Source of the DNA: Noviherbaspirillum sp. L7-7A
GTDB taxonomy: Bacteria; Pseudomonadota; Gammaproteobacteria; Burkholderiales; Burkholderiaceae_D
NCBI RefSeq assembly: GCF_019052805.1
Contig: NZ_JAHQRJ010000001.1
Coordinates: 1,612,001 to 1,676,000 of the forward strand
DNA: 64,000 nt
Direction of reading: 5' to 3'
Shown: positions 36,118 through 45,201 of the stretch, piece after piece
Position numbering within the stretch: position 1 is the stretch's first letter
Layout: the number at the start of each line of letters is the position of its first letter
Program-made: the position numbers and the translations under genes
The notes under the pieces: generated by a model
What the model saw: only the letters and a program-made list of their open reading frames with translations
Databases searched by the model: none
What the model was told of the DNA's origin: nothing

Positions 36118-37907
36118 TTCTCGTCCACTTGTAAAATTGCCAGGAAAGCTTCTTGCGGAATTTCAACCGACCCTACTTGCTTCATGCGTTTCTTGCCAGC
36201 CTTCTGCTTTTCAAGCAGCTTGCGCTTACGGCTGATATCGCCGCCGTAGCACTTGGCCAGAACGTTCTTGCGCAGAGCCTTGACGTTCTCGCGGGAAATA
36301 ATATTGGATCCGATTGCCGCCTGAATTGCCACGTCAAACATCTGGCGCGGGATTAACTCGCGCATTTTTGCGGCTACAGCGCGACCACGATACTGGCTGT
36401 TGGCACGGTGAACGATGATCGCCAGCGCATCCACCTTTTCGCTGTTGATCAGCATGTCGACTTTCACCACGTCCGACGCACGGTATTCCTTGAATTCGTA
36501 ATCCATCGAGGCATAGCCACGGGAGGTCGATTTCAAGCGATCGAAGAAGTCCAGCACGATTTCGGCCATCGGCATTTCATAGGTCAGCTGCACCTGCTTG
36601 CCGTGGTAGCTCATATTGGTTTGCACGCCGCGCTTCTGCGTGCACAGCGTAATGACCGAACCGACATACTCCTGCGGCATGTACAGATTGACGGTCACGA
36701 TAGGCTCGCGGATTTCCTCGATCTTGGACGGCTCCGGCATCTTGGACGGATTATCGACCATCAGCGTGGAGCCATCGCGCAGGATGACTTCATAGACAAC
36801 GGTGGGCGCCGTGGTGATCAGGTCCATGCCGAATTCGCGTTCGAGACGCTCCTGCACGATCTCCATATGCAGCAGTCCGAGGAAGCCGCAGCGGAAACCG
36901 AAGCCCAATGCCTGTGACACTTCAGGTTCATACATCAGCGCGGCATCGTTGAGCTTGAGCTTTTCGAGCGAGTCGCGTAACGCATCGTACTGATTTGCCT
37001 CCACGGGGAACAGGCCGGCAAACACCTGCGGCTGAACTTCCTTGAAACCGGGCAATGGGGCCGGCGCTGGCTTGGCCGCCAGGGTCACGGTGTCGCCAAC
37101 CTTCGCCGCTTTCAATTCCTTGATACCGGCGATGATAAAGCCCACCTGACCAGCCGACAGCGTTTCCCGCGCAACCGATTTGGGCGTAAAGACGCCAACG
37201 CTTTCCACCAGATGCTGCGAGCCAGTTGCCATCAGCAGGATCTTGTCCTTGGGACGCAAGGTGCCATTCATCACCCTGACCAGCATCACCACGCCGACAT
37301 AGTTGTCGAACCAGGAGTCGACGACCAGCGCCTGAAGCGGCGCATCCGGGTCGCCCTTGGGTGGCGGCACTTTGGTAATCAGGGATTCCAGCACATCCTC
37401 GACGCCCAGGCCGCTCTTGGCAGAGCACTGCACGGCGTCACTTGCATCAATCCCGATCACTTCCTCGATTTCGCTCTTGGCGTTATCCGGATCGGCGGAA
37501 GGCAGATCGATCTTGTTCAGAACCGGCACAACTTCCACGCCGAGGTCCAGGGCTGTATAGCAATTTGCCACCGTCTGCGCTTCCACGCCCTGCGATGCGT
37601 CCACAACCAGCAGCGCGCCTTCGCAGGCAGACAGGGAGCGGCTGACTTCATAGCTGAAGTCAACGTGGCCTGGGGTATCGATCAGATTCAGGTTGTAGAT
37701 CTGGCCATCGCGTGCCTTGTAGGACAGCGCGGCGGTCTGCGCCTTGATGGTGATGCCGCGCTCGCGCTCGAGATCCATGGAATCCAGGACTTGCGCTTCC
37801 ATTTCGCGGTCCGACAAGCCGCCACAGAGCTGAATGATCCGGTCGGCCAGCGTGGATTTTCCATGGTCGATATGCGCGATGATCGAGAAATTGCGTATGT
37901 TGTTCAT
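36114..37907 (-). CDS. lepA: Elongation factor 4
   Basis: A ribosome-bound GTPase that back-translocates stalled ribosomes. With the ATG at 37907 ([22 protein letters not shown]) it has 597 residues, the family norm; a TTG 6 bp upstream is less likely. G motifs are [17 protein letters not shown] and NKIDLPSAD. The unique C-terminal domain is present ([19 protein letters not shown] at the end). It heads the lepA-lepB-DUF4845-rnc-era-recO-pdxJ-acpS-nagZ run. A terminator-like hairpin ends only 18 nt upstream of the ATG, so its promoter must lie before that hairpin. Confidence 0.96.
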   Translation of the reverse strand: MNNIRNFSIIAHIDHGKSTLADRIIQLCGGLSDREMEAQVLDSMDLERERGITIKAQTAALSYKARDGQIYNLNLIDTPGHVDFSYEVSRSLSACEGALLVVDASQGVEAQTVANCYTALDLGVEVVPVLNKIDLPSADPDNAKSEIEEVIGIDASDAVQCSAKSGLGVEDVLESLITKVPPPKGDPDAPLQALVVDSWFDNYVGVVMLVRVMNGTLRPKDKILLMATGSQHLVESVGVFTPKSVARETLSAGQVGFIIAGIKELKAAKVGDTVTLAAKPAPAPLPGFKEVQPQVFAGLFPVEANQYDALRDSLEKLKLNDAALMYEPEVSQALGFGFRCGFLGLLHMEIVQERLEREFGMDLITTAPTVVYEVILRDGSTLMVDNPSKMPEPSKIEEIREPIVTVNLYMPQEYVGSVITLCTQKRGVQTNMSYHGKQVQLTYEMPMAEIVLDFFDRLKSTSRGYASMDYEFKEYRASDVVKVDMLINSEKVDALAIIVHRANSQYRGRAVAAKMRELIPRQMFDVAIQAAIGSNIISRENVKALRKNVLAKCYGGDISRKRKLLEKQKAGKKRMKQVGSVEIPQEAFLAILQVDEK

Positions 37908-37925
37908 TAACAAGATGCCAATTAC

Positions 37926-37970
37926 AAAAAAGGCGCTCTGAGGGGGAAGCTCTCCCCAGGCGAGCGCCTT
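37926..37970 (-). terminator. Terminator or attenuator just upstream of lepA
   Basis: On the minus strand, a 9-bp outer stem (37962-37970 with 37930-37938) holds an inner G/C-rich stem and is followed by a run of at least six T's (37926-37931). It lies between the glutaredoxin-like gene and lepA. Because it ends 18 nt before the lepA ATG, it may act as a leader attenuator, not only as the end of the upstream transcript. Confidence 0.75.
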
Positions 37971-38039
37971 GCTACAGTATGGTGATTCAGCGCCGCATTT
38001 TACCGGATTTCACACAGTGCCGATGCGGAAACTTGGCGC

Positions 38040-38291
38040 TCAGAGAGAAAGGAAAACGTTCAGCGCTTCCTGAACGAGGAAATAATGGCAGATCCTGACC
38101 TTGGAACCGTCCGGCTTCACACCAACCAATACTGGCACCAGTTCGTCGTACTGACGCACCAGATCCTCATTGGCATCGACATCAAGCACTTTTATACGGA
38201 ATTGACGCGCCTGCGGATGGGCATGCAGCGCCGCAAGCATGTCATCGCACAGGTGGCAATAGGACCGTGAATAGAGAACGAGATTGTGCAA
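38040..38291 (-). CDS. Small glutaredoxin-like (DUF836) thiol protein
   Basis: A thioredoxin-fold protein of 83 residues if begun at the TTG at 38291 (LHNLVLYSRSYCHLCDDML). The redox motif is C-H-L-C, followed by the beta strand KVLDVDANEDLVRQYDELVPVLV with the cis-proline position. A longer form from TTG 38354 would put its start inside the terminator hairpin of mucD, so the short form is preferred. Neither start has a good ribosome-binding site. The family occurs beside lepA or mucD in betaproteobacteria. A role in thiol exchange is inferred from the fold only. Confidence 0.7.
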   Translation of the reverse strand: MHNLVLYSRSYCHLCDDMLAALHAHPQARQFRIKVLDVDANEDLVRQYDELVPVLVGVKPDGSKVRICHYFLVQEALNVFLSL

Positions 38292-38341
38292 GTGCGGGCG
38301 TCGTTGAAACTTGGAGATGGCAGAAGGGGATATAGGTTTGC

Positions 38342-38383
38342 AAAAACGCAGCAAGCCGCATACGGCGTGCGGCCTGCTGCGTT
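38342..38383 (-). terminator. Terminator of the rpoE-mucD operon
   Basis: On the minus strand a stem of 9 + 6 bp with one mismatch (38375-38383 with 38345-38353; 38368-38373 with 38355-38360) and a 7-nt loop is followed by five T's. It lies 6 bp after the mucD stop. Confidence 0.8.
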
Positions 38384-38388
38384 GAAGC

Positions 38389-39888
38389 CTACTGCCCGTT
38401 TGGCTTGATGGTCACGAACTGGGACGCTTCGCCGCGTCGGACCAGCAGGAGCACGGTTTTCTTGGGCTCAAGCTTGGAAACCAGTGCATTGAACTGCTTT
38501 CCATCCTTGACGTCGGTGTTGTTGATTCGCAGGACGATATCGCCGGGACGCAAGCCCGCACGCGCTGCCGCACCTTCAGCATTCTCGATTACCGCACCGC
38601 CATCGATCTTCAGTTCCCGCTTCTGGGTTTCGCTGAGATCCGTCACTGCCAGCCCCAGCGTATTGACCGCCTGCTCGGGCTTGGGCTTTCTTGCTTCCTC
38701 CTTGGCGACCTTGTTATCCGGCTCCATCTCACCGATATTGATCGCCAGGTCACGCGCAGCACCCTTGCGCCAGACGGTTACGGTCGAACGCGCACCAGGC
38801 TTGGTGTTGCCAACCATGCGCGGGAGATCGCTGGATTTTTCGATGGGCATGCCATTGAACTTGACGATGATATCGCCTGGCTCGATGCCGCCCTTCTCCG
38901 CTGGCCCGCCCTGCTCAACCCGCTGCACCAGCGCGCCATTCGCCTTGGGCAAACCCAGCGAATCGGCTACATCCTTGGTGACTTCGCCAATCTGCACGCC
39001 TATGCGACCGCGTGTCACCCGTCCCGTAGTCTTGAGCTGCTCGGAAACGCGGATGGCTTCGTCAATCGGCACCGCGAATGAAATGCCCATGTAACCGCCC
39101 GAGCGGCTGTAAATCTGCGAGTTGATGCCAATGACTTCCCCCCGCATGTTAATCAGCGGGCCGCCCGAGTTACCTGGGTTGACTGCAACGTCAGTCTGAA
39201 TCAGGGGCAGATAATCACCGGTGTCCCTGGCCTTGGCAGAGATGATGCCGGCGGTAACCGTATTGTCCAGACCAAACGGCGAACCGATGGCGATGACCCA
39301 CTCACCGACCCGAACCTTGTTGGAATCGCCGAAGTTCAATCTGGGCAGGTTGCTGCCTTCGATCTTGACCAGTGCGACGTCGGTACGCTTGTCCGACCCG
39401 ATAATCTTCGCCTTGTACTCGCGCTTGTCAGTCAGCGTCACATAAACTTCATCGGCGCCCTCCACCACATGGGCGTTGGTCAGGACATAGCCATCCGGCG
39501 AGATGATGAAGCCGGAACCGACGCCGCGTGGCACTTCCTCCTCCTGTTGCTGCTGAGGCGTCTGACGGCGTCCGCGTGGTGTCTCGGGCTGCTGCCGTGG
39601 GACGGGAACACCGAAAAAGCGGCGGAAGAATTCCTGCATTTCAGGATCGTCCATGCCCGGCGGGAAGCCGCCACTGCCCTGGGCTCCCATCTTGCTCCGT
39701 TCCGTAGTTCGGATATTGACCACAGCCGGCCCGACTTTATCGACCAGATCGGTAAAGTCGGGCAAGGCCGCCGAAGGGGTTGCGACAGCGGGTTGAGCAA
39801 AAACGGGAGACACGGGCGCGCTGAAAGCGCCCACAGCGCCTAATATCATTATGGATAAGAGGCGCTTTACGGGATACGCTGATTTCAT
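38389..39888 (-). CDS. mucD: Periplasmic serine protease DegQ/MucD
   Basis: An HtrA-family protease/chaperone of 499 residues when begun at the ATG at 39888, 4 bp after rseB; a TTG 27 bp upstream lies inside rseB. A signal peptide ends near APVSPVFAQP. The catalytic triad is His140 (TNAHVV), Asp170 (TDVALVKI) and Ser241 (GNSGGP). Two PDZ domains follow (about 270-365 and 400-495), the second with PGDIVLRINNTDVKDG. A Q/P/R-rich linker at 95-120 lies in the LA loop. In the periplasm it degrades misfolded envelope proteins. The place after rpoE-rseA-rseB fits a sigma-E regulon member. Confidence 0.95.
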   Translation of the reverse strand: MKSAYPVKRLLSIMILGAVGAFSAPVSPVFAQPAVATPSAALPDFTDLVDKVGPAVVNIRTTERSKMGAQGSGGFPPGMDDPEMQEFFRRFFGVPVPRQQPETPRGRRQTPQQQQEEEVPRGVGSGFIISPDGYVLTNAHVVEGADEVYVTLTDKREYKAKIIGSDKRTDVALVKIEGSNLPRLNFGDSNKVRVGEWVIAIGSPFGLDNTVTAGIISAKARDTGDYLPLIQTDVAVNPGNSGGPLINMRGEVIGINSQIYSRSGGYMGISFAVPIDEAIRVSEQLKTTGRVTRGRIGVQIGEVTKDVADSLGLPKANGALVQRVEQGGPAEKGGIEPGDIIVKFNGMPIEKSSDLPRMVGNTKPGARSTVTVWRKGAARDLAINIGEMEPDNKVAKEEARKPKPEQAVNTLGLAVTDLSETQKRELKIDGGAVIENAEGAAARAGLRPGDIVLRINNTDVKDGKQFNALVSKLEPKKTVLLLVRRGEASQFVTIKPNGQ

Positions 39889-39892
39889 TTGG

Positions 39893-40900
39893 CTACTTGC
39901 TCGGTTTATATTCAATGGAATTTGCTACCTGCCGGATCGCGTTCGATGGCACTTCGCCAACAATGGTAAGCCAAAATTCGCCTTGCCGCTTGCCAAGAAT
40001 ATTCATGGCCCCTTGCTGAAGAGATCCTTCGGTACGGCTTTGCGTTCCGGGCTCGATGAATACCGAGATGGCAGCGAGTCCGTCTGAGAACACGATCTGC
40101 GAAACCTCGCGTTGGCTGGGTGGCATTCCCGGCTGCACCGGAATGTCTGACACCATGCGCTTGAGTTCTCGCGTCCTCAGAAAGCCAGGCGGCAGCCGCT
40201 TCACAGTCCAGCTGGACAGGTCTACCTGGCTCATGACTGCATTTTCCACTCGCCATCCACGGGTATTGGTAAAGCTCGGCTTTACCCGGTTCCGATCCAC
40301 ATTGCCGATTGCCAGTTGCGTAAACGATATCTGCTCTACGACTGCGCCAGCTTCGTTAATTGTTTGCGCCCGCAAGAGAAGTCCAGTGGATTTCTCGGCC
40401 CACAATTTGTAACCGTAACGGAGATCATCCTTGGGCTCGAGAATGACGGATTGGGAATCAAATCCAGCCACCCGGCCGGAGTCGCCCTTGCGTATCGTGT
40501 AATGTTCAGCCAGCGTATCGGCATTGGCCGCGAGCAGGGCTGGAAATACGTCCTGTGCAACACGTTTCTCGACAAGCAAGGTTTTCGCATCCGGAACGTA
40601 GCAAATAATTTCATCATTGCTGCGTATGTACTCCCGGGGCTGGCCATCCAAGACTTCGAGTTTCTCGATCTCGTTTTTTCCCTCTACCAGATGCGTGATA
40701 CGGGAAGTACGGACCTGGCTTCCTTGCTGGTAAACAAAGGTGCCGGAGTAATTCAGTTTTTGTGCTGCCGACTGTATGGTGCGCAACAAAGCCTGCGCGT
40801 CGCGGGATTCACCCGTTGGCGCAGGCTCTGCGTGCGAACTGAAGGCGATAAAACTGGAGACAGCTAGAACAAATTTAAACAGGGCCAGTGTTCGCCGCAT
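39893..40900 (-). CDS. rseB: Sigma-E regulatory protein RseB/MucB
   Basis: A 335-residue periplasmic protein with a signal peptide (MRRTLALFKFVLAVSSFIAF, cleaved about SSHA). The lipid-sensing RseB fold is recognised from AQALLRTIQSAAQKLNYSGTF and FVYQQGSQVRTSRI, and the C-terminal domain ends with QVANSIEYKP. RseB binds the periplasmic part of the anti-sigma factor and protects it from DegS-type cleavage until lipopolysaccharide intermediates accumulate. It lies 5 bp after rseA and 4 bp before mucD. Confidence 0.93.
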   Translation of the reverse strand: MRRTLALFKFVLAVSSFIAFSSHAEPAPTGESRDAQALLRTIQSAAQKLNYSGTFVYQQGSQVRTSRITHLVEGKNEIEKLEVLDGQPREYIRSNDEIICYVPDAKTLLVEKRVAQDVFPALLAANADTLAEHYTIRKGDSGRVAGFDSQSVILEPKDDLRYGYKLWAEKSTGLLLRAQTINEAGAVVEQISFTQLAIGNVDRNRVKPSFTNTRGWRVENAVMSQVDLSSWTVKRLPPGFLRTRELKRMVSDIPVQPGMPPSQREVSQIVFSDGLAAISVFIEPGTQSRTEGSLQQGAMNILGKRQGEFWLTIVGEVPSNAIRQVANSIEYKPSK

Positions 40901-40905
40901 AAAGA

Positions 40906-41475
40906 TTATTTACCAGATTCGTTTGCGAACGTAGCCGAACGCGCATATTGAGCAGAGCTGTACACAGAGGGAGAAAACCGCTGGTGCGCCATCAGATATT
41001 CGTCGATTCCCTGCTCGCGCAGTACCTGTCCGGAACGCGCGCCCGCTGTCAATGCAGTCCGTTCCACACCACCGTCCGCTACAACGGCCAATGCAGGCGC
41101 CGCGGCAGGCTGCCCCTGAAGGGCGACGATGAGTTGTGGCGTGCCCACGAATGCCACTGCGGCCGCGGCTGCCGCAAGGACGCCGGGAAGGGCGAAACGG
41201 CGAGCTCCTGTTCTTGCAGATTTGCTGGTGCGCCTGGGAGCCACCAGTGCAGGCTCGGCGGCAAGGCTCGCCGCCATCCGTGCAGAAAACGCCGCGCTAA
41301 TCGGCACGTTCATTTCATCCGAGCGCAGAATGTCACCTATCCTGTGATACAACTCCCAGGTTTCTTTCGCATCATCCTGACGCAGGTCAGCCAGCGCGAT
41401 CTCTACTTGTTCGTCGCTGGTTTCGCCATCTGCGAAAACCGAAATCCGTTCCTGCCCCAAGCTTTTCGTATCCAT
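40906..41475 (-). CDS. rseA: Anti-sigma-E factor RseA/MucA
   Basis: An inner-membrane anti-sigma factor of 189 residues from the ATG at 41475, which has GCGAGG 6 nt upstream. A TTG 24 bp further out is unsupported. The cytoplasmic domain (residues about 8-85, with ISVFADGETSDEQVEIAL and TWELYHRIGDILRS) binds and silences RpoE. One membrane helix follows near 95-120, then a periplasmic tail with many alanines (IDEYLMAHQRFSPS). It lies about 60 bp after rpoE and directly before rseB, giving the standard operon order. Confidence 0.92.
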   Translation of the reverse strand: MDTKSLGQERISVFADGETSDEQVEIALADLRQDDAKETWELYHRIGDILRSDEMNVPISAAFSARMAASLAAEPALVAPRRTSKSARTGARRFALPGVLAAAAAAVAFVGTPQLIVALQGQPAAAPALAVVADGGVERTALTAGARSGQVLREQGIDEYLMAHQRFSPSVYSSAQYARSATFANESGK

Positions 41476-41536
41476 AATTAACCTCGCCAAAACTGACAAC
41501 CAATCCCTTGTAAACCACTAATCGTTTTGTTTTTTC

Positions 41537-42139
41537 TTACCAGCGTTTATCCAGTGCGGTACCAAGCAGGGGTCGCAGCTTTTCGGCAATTGCTTCCCTG
41601 GCGCGAAAAATCCGACTTCTTACGGTCCCGATTGGGCATCCCATCGCTTCAGCAATTTCGTCGTAGCTCAATCCCTCAATCTCGCGCAACGTAATCGCCA
41701 TTCGCAATTCCTCAGGCAAGGCATCCATTGCAACGTTCACCGTTTCGGCGATTTGCTTGGTTGCCAGCATTGACTCAGGAGTATTAATGTCTCTTAGGTG
41801 CTCTCCATCGTCAAAAGTTTCGGCTTCTTCTGCATCGGCCTCTGTTGACGTTGGAGCACGTCTGCCTTGGGTAACAAGATAATTCTTCGCGGTATTGATT
41901 CCAATTCGATACAACCAAGTATAAAACGCGGAATCGCCACGGAACTGTGGTAATGCGCGGTAGGCTTTAATAAAAGCTTCCTGAACAACATCCTCTGCCT
42001 CTGCCTGGTCGCGCACCAGCCTCGACACCAGCCGCATGAGCTTGCGTTGATATTTGGAGACCAATAGCTCGAACGCTCTTTTGTCACCGCGCTGCACGCG
42101 CTCAACTAGCAGTTGATCAATGTCGCGTTCTGTTGTCAA
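41537..42139 (-). CDS. rpoE: RNA polymerase sigma factor RpoE (ECF)
   Basis: A 200-residue extracytoplasmic-function sigma factor. Region 2 shows LVSKYQRKLMRLVSRLV and DVVQEAFIKAYRALPQF, region 4 LREIEGLSYDEIAEAMGCPIGTVRSRIF. It recognises GAACTT/TCnAA promoters of envelope-stress genes and is held by RseA. The start codon is TTG at 42139, with AAGGA 8 nt ahead; the protein beginning (TTERDIDQLLVERVQRGDK) aligns with the family only from this codon. It probably activates itself from the sigma-E-type element at 42182-42208. Confidence 0.96.
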   Translation of the reverse strand: MTTERDIDQLLVERVQRGDKRAFELLVSKYQRKLMRLVSRLVRDQAEAEDVVQEAFIKAYRALPQFRGDSAFYTWLYRIGINTAKNYLVTQGRRAPTSTEADAEEAETFDDGEHLRDINTPESMLATKQIAETVNVAMDALPEELRMAITLREIEGLSYDEIAEAMGCPIGTVRSRIFRAREAIAEKLRPLLGTALDKRW

Positions 42140-42181
42140 TCCGCAAATCCTTGATGTTGTGCAACATGTACGCGGCGATAT

Positions 42182-42208
42182 GTTGACTCAATGAAATTAA
42201 ACAAGTTC
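42182..42208 (-). promoter_or_regulatory. Candidate sigma-E autoregulatory promoter of rpoE
   Basis: On the minus strand GAACTT (42208-42203) is followed by a 15-bp spacer and GTCAAC (42187-42182). This resembles the sigma-E consensus of GGAACTT and a TC-AA type -10 at 15-16 bp. The leader to the TTG start would be about 35 nt. Autoregulation is known for rpoE operons in E. coli and Pseudomonas. Confidence 0.6.
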
Positions 42209-42223
42209 AATTTTCTACCCGGG

Positions 42224-42727
42224 TTAATCATTTATTCTACGAGGCGCTGGCTGTGCGGCAATCCATTTGCAAGCAACCAGTAACTGCGCAAAATCAGAAA
42301 CATCCAGACTGTCATTTGAAACCGGAATGGAAAGGATCCCGCCCTGATCAGTCTTGAGGCGTAACAACATCAGATGCGGCCAGAGAATAGAATCCGGGCA
42401 CAAGTGAACCAGTTTGCCGGATGAACCGTCTAAGGGCATGCCTGTATTTTTATATGGTATGGACACCCCGCTATATTGCGTCAACCGGATTTGCCCGATG
42501 CCGGAAATATCAATATGGAACGTTTTTCCGGGGCGCCGGAGCGTAAATATCGCGCTTGCCACCAAGATGGAGGCTAACAGCGTAATTTGAAAGCGAAAAA
42601 TTCCGCTTAAATTTGTGTTAGCAAAAAGAACGAGGACCGTTGCCACAGCAGCCAGTAAGGCCATGACGCGCACTGCGATGTTAAGCAGGCGGGAAGGAAG
42701 AACCATGACCGAGACTGCAATGGTCAT
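42224..42727 (-). CDS. Small membrane protein, YgfX/CptA-like
   Basis: A 167-residue protein with two membrane helices (about residues 15-36 and 46-62) and a cytoplasmic C-terminal domain containing GQIRLTQYSGVSIPY and LWPHLMLLRLKTDQGGILSIPVSNDS. The W-P-H-L-M-L-L pattern and the two-helix layout resemble the YgfX (CptA toxin) family, often found near rpoE-class or sdhE genes. The assignment is by layout and is tentative. It lies 45 bp after fabF and 84 bp before rpoE on the same strand, with the sigma-E promoter in that last gap. Confidence 0.6.
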   Translation of the reverse strand: MTIAVSVMVLPSRLLNIAVRVMALLAAVATVLVLFANTNLSGIFRFQITLLASILVASAIFTLRRPGKTFHIDISGIGQIRLTQYSGVSIPYKNTGMPLDGSSGKLVHLCPDSILWPHLMLLRLKTDQGGILSIPVSNDSLDVSDFAQLLVACKWIAAQPAPRRIND

Positions 42728-42772
42728 GGTTGTTGGTAGAACCGCCTGGTAGGGTAACGGCGGTTCCGAATT

Positions 42773-44020
42773 TCAGAGTTTGCCGAAGACAAGCGTTCCG
42801 TTGGTGCCGCCAAAACCAAACGAATTTTTCACTGCAACATTGATCGGCATGTTGCGCGCAACGTTGGCACAGTAGTCAAGATCACATGCGGGATCCTGAT
42901 TAAAGATATTGATCGTCGGTGGCGAAAGCTGCTTGTGCACGGCGAGCACTGTAAAGACGGATTCGAGCCCACCCGCGCCACCCAGCAAATGACCAGTCAT
43001 CGACTTGGTCGAGTTGACTACGACATTCTTGGCATGATCGCCCAGTGCACGCTTGATCGCGATTGTTTCAGCGACGTCTCCGAGTGGCGTCGATGTGCCG
43101 TGTGCATTCACATAGTTGACCTGATCCGCATTGACGCCGGCGTTTTTCATCGCGGCCAGCATGCAACGACGCGCACCATCGCCATCTTCCAGCGGAGCAG
43201 TCATATGATGCGCATCGGCGCTCATGCCAAAACCGAGCAATTCGGCATAGATGCGTGCGCCGCGGGCTTTGGCGTGTTCATACTCTTCGAGCACCATCAC
43301 GCCTGCGCCTTCGCCCAGCACGAAACCATCGCGGTCCTTGTCCCAGGGACGGGATGCAGTCAATGGGTCGTCGTTCCGGGCCGACAAGGCCCTGGCAGAA
43401 GCAAAGCCGCCCAAGCCTAACGGGGAAATCGTTGATTCGGCGCCGCCTGCAATCATCACGTCCGCATCGCCGTACTCGATAAGCCGGCCCGCGGCACCGA
43501 TGCAGTGCAAGCCTGTTGTACAGGCTGTAACGATCGCCAGATTCGGGCCTTTCAATCCATACCTGATGGACAGATGGCCGGAAATCATGTTGATGATCGA
43601 CGCTGGCACAAAGAACGGGCTGATGCGACGTGGCCCGCGGCTGGTGAGTTCAGCGTGGGTTTCCTCGATCATCGGCAAGCCGCCTATGCCGGAGCCGACT
43701 ATGACTCCGATGCGGTCCGCATTCGCTTCGGTCACTTCAAGGCCGCTGTCCTGCATGGCCTGCATGCCAGCAGCCATGCCGTAGTGGATGAAGGTATCCA
43801 TGTGACGTGCTTCCTTGGCAGGAATGTAGTCGTCGACCTTGAATCCCTTTACCTCGCCGGCAAAGCGTGTGCTGAAGGATGATGCATCGAAGCGCGTGAT
43901 GGTTGCGATGCCTGAAGTGCCGGCAGTCAGGGCGCTCCACGCATCGTCAATCGAATTGCCGACGGGCGAAATGCATCCCAGACCAGTAATAACAACGCGG
44001 CGCTGTTGTGAGCGGCTCAA
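42773..44020 (-). CDS. fabF: Beta-ketoacyl-ACP synthase II
   Basis: A 415-residue condensing enzyme that elongates acyl-ACP with malonyl-ACP. The catalytic Cys167 lies in [10 protein letters not shown]; the two histidines are in [11 protein letters not shown] and [12 protein letters not shown], and the glycine loop is [12 protein letters not shown]. The start is TTG at 44020, as CAGGAG precedes it by 6 nt and no in-frame ATG lies nearby. It follows acpP by 33 bp, and the pair is probably co-transcribed from the promoter upstream of acpP. Confidence 0.96.
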   Translation of the reverse strand: MSRSQQRRVVITGLGCISPVGNSIDDAWSALTAGTSGIATITRFDASSFSTRFAGEVKGFKVDDYIPAKEARHMDTFIHYGMAAGMQAMQDSGLEVTEANADRIGVIVGSGIGGLPMIEETHAELTSRGPRRISPFFVPASIINMISGHLSIRYGLKGPNLAIVTACTTGLHCIGAAGRLIEYGDADVMIAGGAESTISPLGLGGFASARALSARNDDPLTASRPWDKDRDGFVLGEGAGVMVLEEYEHAKARGARIYAELLGFGMSADAHHMTAPLEDGDGARRCMLAAMKNAGVNADQVNYVNAHGTSTPLGDVAETIAIKRALGDHAKNVVVNSTKSMTGHLLGGAGGLESVFTVLAVHKQLSPPTINIFNQDPACDLDYCANVARNMPINVAVKNSFGFGGTNGTLVFGKL

Positions 44021-44053
44021 ACGTATCTCCTGGAGTCTTTCAAACTGGTTCGA

Positions 44054-44293
44054 TCAGGCCTTGACGTTCGCCTTGGCGTAGTCGATCGCTTGCTGAACCG
44101 TGGTGATTTTCTCGGCTTGTTCGTCAGGAATTTCCATTTCGAATTCGTCTTCCAGAGCCATGACCAGCTCAACGGTATCGAGCGAATCAGCGCCAAGGTC
44201 GTCAACGAAAGAAGATTCGGTCTTGATGTCTGCCTCGGCTACGCCAAGTTGTTCAGCGACGATCTTCTTGACGCGTGTTTCGATATCGGACAT
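44054..44293 (-). CDS. acpP: Acyl carrier protein
   Basis: A 79-residue acidic four-helix carrier of the growing fatty acid. The phosphopantetheine serine is Ser37 in the [10 protein letters not shown] motif. The start [17 protein letters not shown] is typical and GGAGG lies 7 nt ahead of the ATG, in line with very high expression. AcpS, encoded in this window, activates it, and FabD, FabG, FabH and FabF act on it. It is preceded by its own extended -10 promoter. Confidence 0.97.
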   Translation of the reverse strand: MSDIETRVKKIVAEQLGVAEADIKTESSFVDDLGADSLDTVELVMALEDEFEMEIPDEQAEKITTVQQAIDYAKANVKA

Positions 44294-44332
44294 GTTGTGC
44301 CTCCAAAGGGTGGGGTTGCAGAAAGTGCGCGC

Positions 44333-44341
44333 ATTTTATCA
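44333..44341 (-). promoter_or_regulatory. Extended -10 promoter of acpP
   Basis: On the minus strand TGA-TAAAAT gives an extended -10 (TGn motif plus hexamer) 40 bp ahead of the acpP ATG. The -35 region is A/T-rich but not a good match, as is usual for extended -10 promoters. Confidence 0.5.
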
Positions 44342-44405
44342 GGTTTGCGCGCGAAAAATTGATTTTCGGACTGCGATTCGGCCATACCGGCTGCTGCATG
44401 CAAAA

Positions 44406-44434
44406 CGGCCTGCCAATGCGCGCCAGGCAGCCCG
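44406..44434 (-). terminator. Weak terminator after fabG
   Basis: A 5-bp core stem (44410-44414 with 44426-44430), extended by 3 bp beyond one mismatch, lies 9 bp after the fabG stop and is followed on the minus strand by four T's. It may partly separate acpP-fabF from the genes before them. Confidence 0.45.
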
Positions 44435-44442
44435 AATCAAGG

Positions 44443-45201
44443 TCAGTTCATGTACATGCCGCCGTTGACATGCAATGTGGTGCCAGTGATGTAGCCGGCT
44501 TGCGGCGACGCCAGAAACGCCACCGCGGCTGCGATGTCTGCCGGCTGACCGAGCCGGGCCAATGGGATTTGCTGAAGCAGCGAGGAAACCTGCTGCTCAT
44601 CCAGCGCACGTGTCATGTCGGTGTCGATGAAACCGGGGGCAACGCAGTTAACGGTAATGTTGCGGCTGCCGATTTCCCGTGCAAGGGCGCGACTCATGCC
44701 AGCCACGCCGGCCTTTGCCGCCGCATAGTTCATCTGGCCTGGATTGCCCGCCGATCCGACGACCGAAGTGATGTTGATGATGCGGCCCTGCTTGGCTTTC
44801 ATCATGCCGCGCAGCACAGCCCTCGACAGCCTGGCGACCGAGGTAAGATTGGTTGCGATCACGGCATCCCACTCCTCGTCCTTCATCCGCATGGCCAGCT
44901 GGTCCTGCGTGATGCCGGCGTTATTGACCAGAATCGACAGGCCGCCGTATTCCTTCTGTATCTCGGCGACGAGCGCATTGCAGCGCTCTGCGTCGTTGAC
45001 ATCCAGCACCATGCCGCGACCACGGCCTTCGCCGGGTTCGTTCATGTACTGGGAAATGGCGGCACTGCCAGCCTCCGAGGTCGCGGTACCAATCACTTTC
45101 GCTCCCTGCCTTGCAAGCTCAAGCGCAATGGCGCGCCCGATGCCGCGCGATGCGCCGGTCACCAGCGCGATTTGGCCTTCCAGATTTGCAGGATTGGTCA
45201 T
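44443..45201 (-). CDS. fabG: 3-oxoacyl-ACP reductase
   Basis: A 252-residue short-chain dehydrogenase that reduces 3-oxoacyl-ACP with NADPH. The cofactor motif is TGASRGIGRA near residue 15, the catalytic serine lies in NITSVVGSAG and the Y-x3-K in YAAAKAGVAG. The C-terminus ends GTTLHVNGGMYM as in FabG. The start overlaps the fabD stop by 4 bp. The length is normal. Confidence 0.97.
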   Translation of the reverse strand: MTNPANLEGQIALVTGASRGIGRAIALELARQGAKVIGTATSEAGSAAISQYMNEPGEGRGRGMVLDVNDAERCNALVAEIQKEYGGLSILVNNAGITQDQLAMRMKDEEWDAVIATNLTSVARLSRAVLRGMMKAKQGRIINITSVVGSAGNPGQMNYAAAKAGVAGMSRALAREIGSRNITVNCVAPGFIDTDMTRALDEQQVSSLLQQIPLARLGQPADIAAAVAFLASPQAGYITGTTLHVNGGMYMN

